Shown: piece after piece, positions 1 through 11,772 of the stretch | Layout: each line of letters begins with the position of its first letter | Position numbering within the stretch: position 1 is the stretch's first letter | Source: Zingiber officinale | Taxonomy: Eukaryota > Streptophyta > Magnoliopsida > Zingiberales > Zingiberaceae | Assembly: GCF_018446385.1 (NCBI RefSeq) | Contig: NC_055992.1 | Coordinates: forward strand, 55,938,799-56,002,798 | Length of the DNA stretch: 64,000 nt | Direction of reading: 5' to 3' | Notes under the pieces: generated by a model | What the model was told of the DNA's origin: nothing | Databases searched by the model: none | The model's input: only the letters and a program-made list of their open reading frames with translations | Position numbers and translations under genes: made by a program

Positions 1-597
1 ATCAAATAGGTCTAGGTGAAGGAGCTCAAGTAAAGAGTTAGTTCTATCTAGATTGGTTGACTTGTGGGTTGACTTGGTTTGTTTTCCTTGTTGACAGGGA
101 TGGCAAATTGTATTTTCTAGGTTTCTTAATTTGGGCAATCCTCTAACTAAGTTATTTTGACTCATTTTTTAAATGAGTTTAATATGAGTGTGACCTAGTC
201 TTCTGTGCCACGAGTAGGTTTCCTCTTGTTGTGTCAAGAGACACTTTATTGAGGGTAGGTCAATTGTATAGATGTTATTTTTTCTAAGTCCTTTAAACCT
301 GATTTCAGGGTTGTCGATGTTTTTAATTAAGCACCTAGAATTATCAAAGGTAACTAAGTATCCACTGTCACACAATTGGCTAATACTTAATAGATTAAAA
401 TTAAAATTTTCAACTAATAGAACTTTTCGAATGATAAAATTGGAGTTAAGTTCGATATTACCTCTTCCGATTACCTTAAGTTTACCATCGTTGCCGAACG
501 CAACTGACCCTAGGTTCTTCAGTTTGAGCTTAGTAAACTTCAACCTATCTCTAGTCATATGTCTGGAGCATCCACTATCTATCATCCATTGATCCAA
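1..597 (-). pseudogene. copia pol fragment: aspartic protease and GAG-pre-integrase (element A)
   Basis: The translation starts near 597 with MDQWMIDSGCSRHMTRD, the copia retropepsin active site (D-S-G). It goes on through the usual LLSISQLCDSG segment to WHRRLGH, the His-containing start of the GAG-pre-integrase zinc domain. A stop follows near 170. Continuing the translation to position 1 still gives recognisable pre-integrase and integrase sequence, including the C-x2-C pair (CHPC) and LLELLHLDLF, so the reading frame persists past the stop. The rest of pol lies left of the window. The product would cut the Gag-Pol polyprotein and insert cDNA; this copy is interrupted. Confidence 0.85.
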
Positions 598-1790
598 TTC
601 CTACACATAAAGTAGTTGATTTGGATTCTTTTAATGGATTAAAAGATAGGTTGATTGAATTAAGCTCTCTATTTTTCCATCTCACCCGTACTAGGTTTTC
701 AATCAGTTATTCCTATGGGTGATTATGAGGTGGATGAATTAGGTTAATTAAAAAATATTTTAAGTTGATACATAATTTTGAAAAATATTTTAATTTAATT
801 AAATTTTGAAAAAATATTTAAGTTAATTAAGTTTTGAAAAAATATTTAAGTTAATTCAGTTTTGAAAATATTTTTGAAAATATTTAATTAATTTTTACAA
901 ATAATTTAAAGTTAATTTTGAAGATATTTTTAAAGTTAATTAATTTTGAAAAATATTTAAGTTAATTAATTAATTTTTGAAAATAATTTAAAGTTAATTT
1001 TAAGGTTAATTAATTTTTTATTCGAATTTCGAATTTTGATTTATATTTTGAATTTCAAACTGATTTTAATTTCTGTTCCTTAGTCATCTCACCCGATCTA
1101 AATTTTCAATCAGGGAATCCTATAATTTTTGTGAGATGATTTATGGTTTAATTGTAAGGTTTGGTTTTAACCTTGTGTTAGATTCAAGTTTAGCTTTAGG
1201 TTCAACAAATAGGCATTCTTTAGATAAACTTCTGGCTATGGTGAGTCACAAGGACATCATTAAAGTAATCATGCCTTTGAGATTTTCTAAATAGTCCTAC
1301 CCATTGAACTTAGTACTAAACATTGGTCTAACTGGTTAGGATCCATAAGGGGTAGCTTCGGTCAGTTCTACTTAGCCAAATACACCAGGTCGAAGCCATA
1401 TCTTCCTAGACATGCGATGACTAAGCTTCCCCAACGTACTATCATCCAATACTTCACCAGTATCGTGAGTCAAGTTAAACTTTTGTCCCCCTTTTTTTTA
1501 TCCCTAATTACCCAATCGGGTAGATTAAGTTTGATTATCATGTCGGGTAGATTAAGTTCGGTTACCCAGTTGGGTAGTTAGTTTGAGGATGCCAGCAATT
1601 CTGGAGCCTCCTTCTATTTTTAATTTGAATTTTTGTTTAATTTTGGTTTGATTTTAATTTTGATTTCGCTTTTAATTTTACTTTTGATTTTAATTTTGAT
1701 TTTTATTTTTATTTTGATTTTAATTTTACTTTTAATTTTAATTTAAATTTTGATTTTGATTTTAAATTTGAATTTATCTTTTAATTTTAA
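598..1790 (-). other. AT-rich spacer between gag and pol of element A
   Basis: No coding sequence. From about 727 to 1020 it is a degenerate tandem array built from TTAATTAA and TTTTGAAAAATATTTAAG blocks. Near 667-720 and 1083-1142 are two copies of a short block with 'caatcag..ttcctat', which recurs in element B at 7715-7770. From 1610 to 1790 the sequence is a run of simple 'attttaatttt' repeats. The matching spacer in element B (7440-8050) shows that it belongs to the element family. Confidence 0.6.
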
Positions 1791-3494
1791 TGGTTTTTGT
1801 GTTTACTCCCCCTGGATCATAGCCTCGATATGGTCTATCGAGGTAATGTATTTGATCCTTGGGAACCCAATATTGTCCAAGTCTAACTTAATTGATCAGG
1901 TTGAACTTGGGGACCCATGCTTGGACCATTTTTCTATTTGTTCTTTGTATAAGTGATAAATATAATTTATATTTCTTTTTCGATTTGAATCCTAGTCCAG
2001 TTCTATTGTAGATTACCCTTTGTGTTCTAAGAATTAGGTCAAGGCTCTTGGAACCCAAAGAGAATCGTTCTAATGTTTTCTCCAGATCCTTGACCTGAGT
2101 TTTCAGGCTGGAATTCTCTTCCTCAAGTTTTTGGACTTGAGTTGAGTTTCCAGTCTAAACTGGTTCAATCAAAGATTCGGAGTTAGTCACTTCTTTAAGG
2201 ACAGCTACTTACTTTTAGCAGTAACTTAATCTTAGCTTCTTTAAGAACAGCTACTTACCTTTAGCAGTGACTTAATTCTAAGATTAGACTTAGCTAATTT
2301 TCATAACAAGTAATTGACTAGATTGTTTAGTCGAGGGATACTTACAGAGGGATCGGGCTTTTCGGAAACGGATACGGATCTGTGGCTTCTTTCCGATTTT
2401 GCTTCCAACTCGCTCTCGCTCTCGGACACATCGATCTGGTCCCGGGCCATTAGGGCAAGAAGGCTTGTCTGTTCAAGTTCGTCGTCGGTATCCTCTTCTG
2501 AAAATTCTTTAAAGGTTGCTTTTAGCACCTTCTTCTTTCTCTGCTTCTTTACATCCTTCTGATTGGGGCAGTTGTCCTTGATATGTCCCTTTTGGTTGCA
2601 CCCGTAGCAGATCACCTCAAACTTAACCTTTGAACTGGGTTGAGCCTCCTTTGATTGTACGGCTTTCTTTAGGCCTCTCTTATTGAAGCCCTTCTTCTTC
2701 TTGTAGAGCTTCTTCACAAGATTCACGAGTTCGGCGGTCAATTCGTTGTCTTCACTGTCTGAGTCGGGTTCGACTTCTGATTCTGGTTTAGTTATTCGCC
2801 GTGATCTTGGTTCACGTGTTTAACTGGTACCTGCAACTAACGCAATACCTTTCTCGATTGGTTGTGTATTAGTCTGTTCATGCAATTCAAACTCACAAAA
2901 TAACTCATCTAACTTTATAGAAGATAGATCCTTGGAGACTTTGTAGGCATCTACCATTCATGCCCACAATGTACTCCTTGGAAACGAGTTTAGTGCGTAC
3001 CTTATGATGTCTCGGTTCTCGACTTTCTGCCCGATTGCATGGAGGGCGTTGAGAACGTCTTGTATGCGCGCGTGGAGTTGACTTGCCGTCTCTCCTTCCT
3101 GCATTTTTAGATTATATAGTTTATTGAATAGAAGATCTCTTTTACTAACCTTGGTGTCGGAGGTGCCCTCGTGAAGTTCGATCAGCTTCTCCCAAAGCTC
3201 TTTTGCGCTGGAGAACGGTCCAACTCTGTTGAGCTCCTCCTTGGTCAATCTGCACTGGAGGGTGTAGGTCGCTCTGGCATCAGCTTCCACCTTCTTGATT
3301 AGAGTCGGTTCCCATTTTTCGCAGGGTGTCGGCTTGCCATCTTCATCAGTTGGCAGTTGTATTCCGGTCTTGATAATCATCCAGGTATCAAACTGGATCT
3401 TCAGGTACATTTCCATTCGTCTCTTCCAGTACCCGAAGTCTTCTCCGGAGAATAGTGGGGGACGAATGGTGCTGAAACCCTCTTGTTGGGTCAT
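1791..3494 (-). pseudogene. copia gag of element A (UBN2/zinc-knuckle type), with internal stops
   Basis: Gag starts at 3494 (MTQQEGFSTIRPPLFSGEDF) and runs through a capsid-like domain of the UBN2 family. That domain includes the hallmark SAKELWEKLIELHEGTS and the RIQDVLNAL helix. The zinc knuckle CYGCNQKGHIKDNC (C-x2-C-x4-H-x4-C) lies near 2560-2620, and an acidic, serine-rich tail follows to 2301. Stops interrupt the frame near 2957 and 2820. From about 2160 to 1791 the DNA matches the C-terminal part of element B gag, with the remnant coiled coil and the NLDxILG-like region, but it is out of frame. A typical role would be assembly of the virus-like particle and RNA packaging. Confidence 0.85.
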
Positions 3495-3736
3495 TTGTTA
3501 AATATGCAAAACAAAAATAGCAGAAATATCCCAAGACTATGTCTTGGATTAGCAGTGTGGGAAATAAGGTTAAGAATTAACGAACTCGAGTGGTGTTGCA
3601 CCAGTCTCGAGCAAAAAATGATTCGAAAAAAATAATTAGAATATAGCTATTAAGCTAATTCTAATTGACTCCGTAAAACTGAAAATACCACGAAAAAATT
3701 GTGCGATTGGTGGTTGCACCAGATCAACGCGACCCC

Positions 3737-3749
3737 GCTCTGATACCAA
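3737..3749 (-). other. primer-binding site of element A
   Basis: On the minus strand it reads TTGGTATCAGAGC, the standard plant retrotransposon PBS complementary to the 3' end of initiator-methionine tRNA. It lies 1 bp inside the LTR edge at 3751. Confidence 0.9.
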
Positions 3750-3750
3750 T

Positions 3751-5067
3751 TGTTGGATCGAAAGCGCTAGAGGGGGTGAATAACGCTCATGGCTTTCACA
3801 ATTCGTTTTCGGAAACCGTTCGAGTAAATGTAGCAGAAAAGAAAAGAAATAACACAAACAGAGAAGAGCCAAGATTTACGTGGTTCGGAGCCTAGGGCGA
3901 CTCCTACTCCAAGGCCCGCGATCGTTGATCGCTTCCGGTGGGCAACAACTATAATATCGAAAAATCTTTACACAAGATGTATTACAATTTAATAGCAATA
4001 ATGAAATTATACCGACACTATGAGAAATAAAGACGTCGTCGTTGGTTGTCGGAGTAGCAGAGCATTGTTGGAGCGTTTGGAGCAGTGTTGGAGAGCACAG
4101 GTTCTTTTGTTCAAGATTTTTTAAGCTACACCCCGAGGCCTTCTTTTATAGCTCTGCAAAGTCTAATCCAGATCCCCAGGGTTCTGACCCGAGGCGGATC
4201 GGTCGACTGATCCCTTGTTCGGTCGACCGATCAGGCGATCTCCTCCTATCTGATCCGCCCGATCCTCTCGCTCCACTTCGATCTGGTCAAACTCCATCCG
4301 AGGTTCAGTCGACCGATAAGCAGATTCGGTCGACCAATAAGCTGTCCAGTCAGCCTGATCCAGTCGACGCCCAACCCTGGTTCGGTCGACCGATCCCAAG
4401 ATTTGGTCGACCGATCCCCTGGTCGAGCCTGGTCCAACCTCTGAAGATCTGATCTGCTGGCTTGGGGGTTCGGTCGACCGATCTCAAGGTTCGGTCGACC
4501 GATCCCGGTCACTTCTAACTCTGCACAAAAAATGTTAGTCTCCTGCAACATAGAGTTAGAACATAATAGATAATATATAAGCAAATAAACTGACAGCCGT
4601 CGAATTGTCCGGATCTGACTTCGAGTTTCCGACCAGAAACCCTAGGTCGACCCGACGCCTACTGTTCCCTCTACGGGGAACGCGTCCTTACCTACTCCAC
4701 TCAAGAGATTTACCAGTTGCAATGTGATCCTCCAAATTGACTGGTCTTTTGCTCAGCGTTCGACGCTTCCGGACTTTCTGCTGGACTTCCGCTTCCCGGC
4801 CCGACCAGACTTTCACCTGGTTCGCGACACCAGGACTTTCTACTTAGGGTTACCCCCTAGGACTTTTGCCTGAAGCACTCGACCCGCCAAGACTTTCCGC
4901 ATAGGGTTACGACCCCCTATGACCTAGGGTTACCACCCCCTAGGGTTTTCCACCTGACTTTCCTGTAACACTCCATTAAGTACGTTAGATCACAAAACAA
5001 CTTAACTTTGAATTCCTTTGTCATTATCAAAACAACGGTCGATCGTCGGATGCTTCCCGCACCAACA
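3751..5067 (-). repeat. 5' LTR of element A (1317 bp)
   Basis: On the + strand it begins TGTTGGATCG next to the PBS and ends ACCAACA, giving the TG..CA ends. The minus strand has a TATAAAAG box at 4150-4143. Immediately upstream of it in transcription direction (4190-4510) is a cluster of about eight copies of the palindrome TTCGGTCGACCGATCC, some degenerate. The region 4640-5000 holds several copies of a 'cgacccgccaagactttc..cctagggtta' block shared with the LTR of element B (10985-11220). The other LTR is outside the window. Confidence 0.85.
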
Positions 5068-7146
5068 GTAGTAACAAGCCCAGGATCGAACCTCGAGGAA
5101 CAAATGGTAGGATGTAATCTAGGATTGTGTATTATTCCTATTTTTGAGGTTTTTAACTTGAATTTAAATCTAACAAAAGTAAAGCACAGCAATAAAGAAA
5201 TTAATCTAAAGCAGTAGTGAAACCTAACTAGGTGCCAATAATCAAACCATAACGCATTGTCACCCTACGTTTTGATTAAATTATCATCACACTTAAACTA
5301 GAAATGAAATATAAAACACAATTAAATCTAATCTTAAGCATAGAATAAAATAACAAGACATAGAATAAATCTGACCTAAAGCACCAATTAAAACCCTAGC
5401 TTAAACTTAACAACATAACAATTAACCAAGCACAAATTAAGCACAAATTAAACTTCAACAAGGAAAGAAATACTAGATTACTTGCTAAAACAACTTAATA
5501 AACATCAAGAAATCTATGACAAGCTATAAATAGTAACAAAATGAACTAAAAAGGGTAAACCAATCCATTCTCACAATCAATCCAACAATCCTCACACTCT
5601 TGTCGTCACACAAGAGTGTCGAAGTTGAGAACACCCAACTCCGGACCTCAACAAAGAACCTCAGCTACGTCTCAGTTTGAGGTATGCTCAACAACGTCGG
5701 CGGACCACCTCCGGCGAGCTAGAACAACCCTAAACCCAAGAATGGCCCAAAAATCTGCAAATCTGAGCTCTGGATCTGGGATGAAGTTGCGGATGATGGT
5801 ATGCTATCGGATGGAGCTCAGGAACACCGGAGGACCACCGCCGAGTGTCACTGATGGGAATCGGAACCTCAGATTTGGAGGAACACCTCAAATCTGAGCT
5901 GAACAGAGATATACTGAGAGCCAAATTCCACCGAAGGAAACCCCCTCTGATGGCTCCAGAAGATTGGGATGAGCTGTTGTAGAGATTATCCACTGAGGTT
6001 GAAGCTTGAGAGGATGATCGGAGAAGGAAAGGTGGTCAGAATCCGGAAGAAGACGCGCACCGGGACGAAGCTACGTGGAGGAGATCGACGAAGGCCAAGG
6101 TTACTGTAGCTTCTCTTTTGAATCTGATCTAGATCTGAACGGACGACTGTGATTGATTTGGAGCTTGATCAATGGTGAAAAGTCGCCTAAAATCCGATCC
6201 GAAGGTGCTGATCTTGATCAAGGGTCTGGATCTACTCTCCCTTAGGTCGAATCGACCAGATCTTCACTGGATGGTTCAGATCTGTCCAATCTTTGATGAA
6301 TGGTCCATAATGCTCCGCAGCTTGATCTTCTCGTTTCAACTCCGATTCGAGCACAAATTCGGTACAAATAGATACAAAACCAAGATCCTTTGATGCATAC
6401 AAAATAAGAATCAAATATTAGTATCAAATAACACAAAAATACAATAATTTACAATTATATCCAAAATCTATACAATGCATAAAATGTGATGAACCATGAT
6501 TTAAACCTATGAAATCAACATCAAACCATGCATATATGAATCAAAATAATACAATAATAATATAATCCTGGATCCTAAGAGATAATGACCTGAAGTCAGT
6601 CATCACAGGTGGTCTCTCCTCCCCAAAAAGATACATATAGATAGTATCTAATGTAATATGGGAATAGGGCTCACCAAATGGGAGGTCCCTACTAGGGTAA
6701 CAGAAAAATGAGCAAGTGGATGACCTAAGTCCTAGGCTAGTATGTAAGAGGGTCGGAGAAAACTGAAAGTCCTTTCCACCAACTATGGTGGAGTAAGTCA
6801 AATCATTTACTCTATCTAGGTTATTATAAAACTAAGCACACAAGTCATGATTAACTGGATGGCTATAGTAAATCAGTCCATCTAGCTAGTAGTGCTCAAT
6901 CATCTGGACAATAGGAGTGCAGTATCTAGCAAAAAAAGATCTACTCAAATATCTACATTTTAATGGAGTAAATGTATGTCTAATAAACTCTAGCCTATGT
7001 CGCTTAGTAGGAAATCTAAGATCCGTGGATGGGGTGCTATTAGTAGCAGAGTCTATGTTTCGTCTTTTCCTAGATTAATATACACAAAAATATAGCAAAA
7101 ATGCACAAAAAATATATATTGGAGCAACATAATGAAATAGGGTATA
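5068..7146 (-). mobile_element. unclassified retroelement fragment between elements A and B
   Basis: About 2 kb that is neither LTR A nor recognisable element B gag. Its only coding signal is a degenerate spliced ORF on the minus strand (7158 to 6541). The part 5068-6540 has no credible ORF. It includes an A-rich stretch (5150-5560) and a G/C-richer stretch (5615-6330). Its style resembles the LTR/UTR of Ty3/gypsy Tat- or Athila-like elements, but I see no RT, integrase or paired LTR, so the class stays open. It could also be the 3' part of element B. Element A inserted into it at 5067/5068. Confidence 0.35.
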
Positions 7147-7158
7147 CCTAGGAGGCAT
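6541..7158 (-). pseudogene. spliced retroelement-associated ORF, starts MPPRKRR
   Basis: An ATG at 7158-7156 is followed by an 11-nt exon. A 78-nt intron with clean ends (GTATAC at 7147, TTAATCTAG ending at 7070) separates it from the second exon, which starts at 7069. The junction reads MPPRKRRNIDSATNST, a basic, nuclear-localisation-like start. The frame continues to about 6541 with only two stops (near 6885 and 6825) and contains GGKDFQFSPTLLHTSLGLR. The arrangement resembles the putative plant transposon protein family found in many plant retroelements; this is a recollection of pattern, not a search result. Function unknown; this copy is broken. Confidence 0.4.
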
Positions 7159-7164
7159 TTTGGG

Positions 7165-7440
7165 TTGAAGGAGAGAAAATCGAGTTGCAGAGGGCGCCTC
7201 GATGTGAGTTGAGTTGTGAAAAAACGTAAATAGAGAAAGTTCTGTTCGTTGGAAAAATCAGCGTTGAGGGCGCCCTCAATGTTTATGGGAGGCGCCTTCC
7301 ACCTGTTAGGAGGTGCCCTCCTTAGTTTCGGCGAGAGTTTTTCCCGTCGCTCCCGAGGGCGCCTCCTTTCAGTGCTAGAGACGCCTTCGTGAGGCGCCCT
7401 TCGATGGCCCTTCTGAATATTTTTTTTGTTTAAGTTAAAT
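7165..7440 (-). repeat. internal cluster of GGGCGCC palindromes in element B
   Basis: Six or more copies of GAGGGCGCC / GGCGCCCTC lie within about 220 bp (for example near 7189, 7267, 7290, 7312, 7360 and 7393). The core is the same as in the cluster inside LTR B (10439-10675). The cluster sits just upstream, on the minus strand, of the MPPRKRR ORF. Confidence 0.6.
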
Positions 7441-7700
7441 TAGATTTTTTTTTCTTAAGTTAAAATTTGGATTAGGTTAATTTAGAGATAAGTAGTATTA
7501 ATTAATTAAGATTTAATTGATTGATTGATTAGGTTAAATTAAATTAAAATAATTAATTAGGTTAAATTAAATTAATTAGTCTAAATTAAATTAAATTAAT
7601 TAATTAGGTTAAATTAAATTAATTGATTAGGTTAAATTAAATTAATTAATTAGGTTAAATTAAATTAATTAATTAGGTTAAATTGAATTAAATTATTCTA
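7440..7700. repeat. AT-rich tandem repeat
   Basis: Degenerate tandem copies of a roughly 23-bp unit, 'ttaattaggttaaattaaa'. It occupies the same place in element B as the TTAATTAA-rich spacer does in element A. Confidence 0.7.
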
Positions 7701-8082
7701 ATTTTTTACTTAAGTCCACTCACCATTTTCTAAGTTATCAATCAGGAAACCTTATGGATTTTTGTGAGATGGTTAATTTTATCTTTGATTTAGATAATCA
7801 TCTAAGGATTAATTTACATTTGAGTTAGACTCAGGTTTTTCAATTAGTCAATTAAATATTCATTTCAAAGATTGACTTCCAGGCTATAGCGAGACACTAG
7901 ACCTTCTTGGGTATGAGATCATCCACCAGTTCTAGACAAAGTCTTTCAAAGAAATTGGATATCTAATTTTCCTTTTAAAACCCCTAGGTCTAACTAGTCA
8001 AGTGTAAATATGTCTAGGTCCTTATCTAGCCTAATCTAAGCATGTATAATGAAAAAGCAGTAGAGGCAATCATCAGATAAAT

Positions 8083-9780
8083 CTATTTATTAATAAAAAT
8101 AGTCTTTCTATTGGCTCCCCCTGGATCATAGCCTCGATAGGGTCTATCAAGGTAGTGAATTTCATCCTTGGGGACCCAAAATTGTCCAAATTCATCTTGA
8201 TTAACCAAGTTCGACTTGGGGATCCATGCTTGAACTATTTTTCTATTAGTTCTATTTATAATTGATAAATAAGACTTATATTTTCGTTTAGTCTTAAATC
8301 CAAGTTCGGATCGGTTGTAAACGACTCGTTGTTTTCCAAGAATCATATCAAGATTCTTGGAACCCAAGGCGAACCATTCCAACGTATCCTTTAGTTCCTT
8401 GACTTGATTTTTTAGGCTAGAATTCTCTTCCTCAAGTTTTTGGACTTGAGTTGAGATTCCAGTTTGAATGAGGTTAGACAAGGAGCTAGGATTAGTCACT
8501 TCTTAAAGGGTTGTTACCTCCTTTTGAAGTGATTTGGCCCAAACATTAGATTTAGCTAATTTACGCATAAGGTAATTGACTAAATTATAAAGTTTATTGA
8601 CTTAAGAAATACTTATAGTGGGTTTAGACCCTTCAGAAATGGATACGGATCCGTGTCTTCTCTCGGACTCTGTTTTTGATTCACTCTCGGTCTCTAATTC
8701 ATCGATTTATTCTTGGGCTTGTCAGCGCAAGGAAGCTTGTCTCCCCGAGCTCTTCGTCGGAATCTTTTGACGAGGACTCATCCCAAGTTGCTTGCAGCGT
8801 TTTTTTTCTTCTTTTGCTTCTTTGCTTCCTTTTGGTTTGGACAGTTGGCTTTGACGTGTCCCTTTTGATTGCAGCCATAGCAGGTTACTTCGAACTTCAC
8901 CTTTGGATTTGTTTGTACTTTCTTGGATTGAATCACATTTTTCATGTCCTTCTTTGTGAATTCCTTCTTCATTTTGTAGATTCTGCGTACTAGGTTGATG
9001 AGTTCAACTGCTATTTCGTCGTTGTCATCATCTGAGTCCGGTTCTTCTTCGGACTCGGGTTCAATCTGATGCTTCTTTCTAGCCTCCTTTGCCTTGTTTG
9101 TACCTGCAATCAACGCAATACCCTTCTCGGTCGGACGTGCATTAGTCTATTCATGCAATTCAAATTTGGAAAACAACTCATCTAGTTTAATTAAAGACAA
9201 ATCCTTAGATACCTTGTAGGCATCTACCATTAATGCCCACAATGTATTCCTCGAAAAAGCTTTGAGTGCGCACCTTATTACATCACGATTCTCCACCTTC
9301 CGTCCGATTGCGTGGAGGTCGTTGAGGAGATCTTGAATGCGCGTGTGAAGTTGGCTAGCCATCTCACCTTCCTGCATTTTGATGTTATACAATTTATTAA
9401 AAAGTAAATCATGCTTGCTTACCTTCGTGTCGAAAGTGCCCTTGTGCAGCTCGATCAATTTTTCCCACAACTCTTTCGCGCTTGAGAACGGGCCGACTTG
9501 GTTCAACTCCTCCTTTGTTAGGCCACACTGAAGGGTACATGTCGCTTTGACGTTGATCTCGACCTTCTTTATTATACTTGCGTCCCAATTCTTGCATGAA
9601 ATTGGTTTTCCCATGCCGTCGAGTGGGAGTGTGATGCTGGTTTTGATGATCATCCACATCTCAAACTGGGTTTTGAGGTAAGACTCCATTGGCCCTTCCA
9701 GTAGCCGAAATCTTTGCCGGAGAAGAGCGGCAAGCGGGTTGTGCTATAACCTTCTTGATGGCCAGTTAGGAGAAAACCTT
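8083..9780 (-). pseudogene. copia gag of element B, frameshifted and with stops
   Basis: The first part (from about 9780) reads GYSTTRLPLFSGKDFGYWK, then the frame shifts near 9690. The main UBN2-type body follows (9689-9147, SAKELWEKLIELHKGTF). A TAG stop stands where element A keeps Gln (ELHE*TN versus ELHEQTN). After it come the zinc knuckle CYGCNQKGHVKANC (near 8850-8890) and a lysine-rich tail. A separate segment (8499-8083) has a predicted coiled coil (QKLEEENSSLKNQVKELKDT) and then NLDMILGKQRVVYNRSELGF, the usual gag-to-pol linker of this copia group. Pol does not follow. Confidence 0.85.
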
Positions 9781-10015
9781 GCAGACAAAAAAAATGAGAA
9801 ACTTGTTCCAAGACTTGGTCTTAGATTAGTAGTGCGGGATTAAGAAATTAATATACGAACTCGAGTGGTGTTGCACCAACTTCGAGGAAAAATTTGATTG
9901 CGATTAGAACAGATTGGAAAGCGGCAACTTTACCGATTCCGATTGACTCCAAAAAACTAAAAATCACCACGAAAATTTTGCTTAATTGGTGGTTTCACCA
10001 ATTCGAAGCGTCCTC

Positions 10016-10028
10016 GCTCTGATATCAA
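10016..10028 (-). other. primer-binding site of element B
   Basis: The minus strand reads TTGATATCAGAGC, the initiator-Met tRNA complement with one change from TTGGTATCAGAGC. It directly abuts the LTR. Confidence 0.85.
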
Positions 10029-10029
10029 T

Positions 10030-11319
10030 TGTAGGATCGAAAACGCTAAGGGGGGTGAATAACGCTCGTGACTTTCACTTTCATTTCGGAAAACTATCGA
10101 GTAAATATGCAATGGAAATAAATAAAACAATTGCAAATACACGAACACCAAGGGTTTTACTTGGTTCGGAGCCTGGGGCGACTCTTACTCCAAAGCTCAC
10201 GCTCATTGAGCATTTACTTTGGGTAATCACTATAAGCTCGGAAATATACAATTTTGATTTACAATATAATGCAAAATGAAAATTATACCGACAATGAAAA
10301 ATAGAGAGTTTGAAGCTTCAGGTCACCGGTGTTGAGTTACAGCTTTGTAGAATTGATCTTTAAGCAGCACACAGAAGAAGGATTGTCTGTTTTTGTTGTT
10401 CCCTTGCTGCTGGTCAAACTGGGCTTAAGTAGCTTGTGGAGGGCGCCTCCAATACCATGGAGGGCGGCCTAAATCCCGCCGAAACCGCAGTGTGGATGAG
10501 CCTTGAACTAGTCGTTGCTTATCCATCTAAGGGCGCCTCCAACCTGGATGGAGGGCGCCCTCGCGCCAGAGTCCAGGACGCCTCCAAGCTCCACAGAGGT
10601 GCCCTCGCGCCTTGCTGTGAGGTCGTCTCTGCAAGTGACCCCGAGGAGCCTTTAAGCTCCATGGAGGGCGCCTCAGGGACTGTTCATCCGAGGTAAATGT
10701 GTCCAATTCGTTTCCTGCAAAATATGTTAGTCCCAGAAACTAATCATACCTTACAAAACAAAGTTAACACAATATAGACATGATAAATAAAGTATTTGAC
10801 AGTTTTTTGACTGTCCGGTTCTGACTTTGAATTTCTCGTCCGGAAACCCTAGGTTAAACTAACGCCTATTGTTCCCTCACCGGAGAATGCGTCGTCACCT
10901 ACTACACTCAGGAGAATTTACCTGTTGCCAGACTGATCCTTCAGACCGACTGGACTTTTGCTCAGCGCTCGAGGCTCTAGGACTTTCTACTGGACGTCCG
11001 CTCCACGACCCGTCCAGTCTTACACCTGGTTCACGGCACTATGTCTTTCCACCTAGAGTCCCCGACTCTAGGACTTTTGCCCGAAGCTCTCGACCCGCCA
11101 AGACTTTCGCCTAGGGTTAATTATCCACCCCTTAGGACCTAGGGTTACCACCCCTAGAGTTTTCAACCTGCCTAACCGCAGCTAAGACTTTTGCCTAAGT
11201 ACACTTAGGATTTTCCTGCAAACTCATTCAAATATGTTAGACAACAAATTATCTTAACTTTGAACCCTTTGCCATTATCAAAATGTATGTTCGATCATCG
11301 AATATTTTCCACACCAACA
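10030..11319 (-). repeat. 5' LTR of element B (1290 bp)
   Basis: The + strand begins TGTAGGATCG next to the PBS and ends CACCAACA. The edge blocks match LTR A (for example 'gggggtgaataacgctc' near the start). A palindrome cluster lies at 10439-10675, built here on GGGCGCC (GGAGGGCGCC and its complement) rather than the GTCGAC core of LTR A. The expected TATA position on the minus strand (near 10425) is degenerate. Confidence 0.8.
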
Positions 11320-11530
11320 CTAAAAGCTATGAACAAGTAAAACAAATGTGTCTATGTAATTCATGTTTTTCCATTGTAAATCTTACTCTAATATTTTTCT
11401 AATAAAAAGAAGTTTAAAAAAATGAAATGAACTTTATGAATAGTATTCGCTCTCTTCTACCACTTTTAGATCCGTCAATACAAAACTTTTATATGATAGT
11501 AGTTTCTAGTTGATTCTTCTACGTGGCTAA

Positions 11531-11627
11531 CTTGAATTATAATTATTGTACCACCAAATAAAAGGAACCATTAGGAAACTTGAATTATAATTATTGTACC
11601 ATCAAATATAGAGGAACCATTAGGAAA
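11531..11627. repeat. 48-bp tandem duplication
   Basis: Two adjacent copies of a 48-49-bp unit starting 'cttgaattataattattg' (11531 and 11579), differing at only a few positions. Confidence 0.85.
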
Positions 11628-11772
11628 GAAGTTTTATGATAATAGATCTGTTTCTATAACTTGAGATATTCGTCGAGTGTAAACGTGTGAAACATAAATT
11701 TTGATCATACCAGTTATTCAAATCGATTAATTTTAAAAATAATTGATATAATTCTAAGAAAATTTTATATAG

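Larger units (their letters stand above)
1..5067 (-). mobile_element. Sirevirus-like Ty1/copia element A (5' part; 3' end outside window)
   Basis: An LTR retrotransposon on the minus strand. Reading right to left the order is: 5' LTR (5067 to 3751), a PBS complementary to initiator-Met tRNA (3749 to 3737), gag with a zinc knuckle, a long AT-rich spacer, then the start of pol (protease and GAG-pre-integrase) running off the left edge. The order gag-protease-integrase is that of Ty1/copia. The long LTR, the C-terminal gag coiled coil and the palindrome cluster in the LTR point to the Sirevirus lineage. Gag has internal stops, so the copy is dead. The expected 5-bp TSD next to the LTR would be GTAGT (5068-5072), but its partner is not in the window. 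Confidence 0.85.
7159..11319 (-). mobile_element. Sirevirus-like Ty1/copia element B (5' LTR and gag, pol absent)
   Basis: On the minus strand: 5' LTR (11319-10030), PBS (10028-10016), gag (about 9780 to 8083), an AT-rich spacer (8050-7440) and a cluster of GGGCGCC palindromes (7190-7410). The element is a sister of A: gag, spacer landmarks and LTR ends are all alignable by eye, but the two copies are well diverged. No protease, integrase, RT or RNase H is present, and no second LTR can be seen before element A begins, so the left limit given is only approximate. The copy is either a deletion derivative or truncated by later rearrangement. Confidence 0.7.

Noticed and set aside
3737-3752. GCTCTGATACCAAT-like sites as possible tRNA gene fragments
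   Set aside because: They are primer-binding sites adjoining LTR edges. No cloverleaf or A/B box arrangement is present, and no tRNA or rRNA gene was seen in the window.
4042-4584. ORFs with repeated DRSTE/GRPIP motifs in the 4.0-4.6 kb region
   Set aside because: The repeats are translations of the GTCGAC palindrome cluster in LTR A.
7440-7700. Regular repeats at 7.4-7.7 kb as a CRISPR-like array
   Set aside because: The unit is an AT-rich tandem repeat without unique spacers, inside a plant retroelement.
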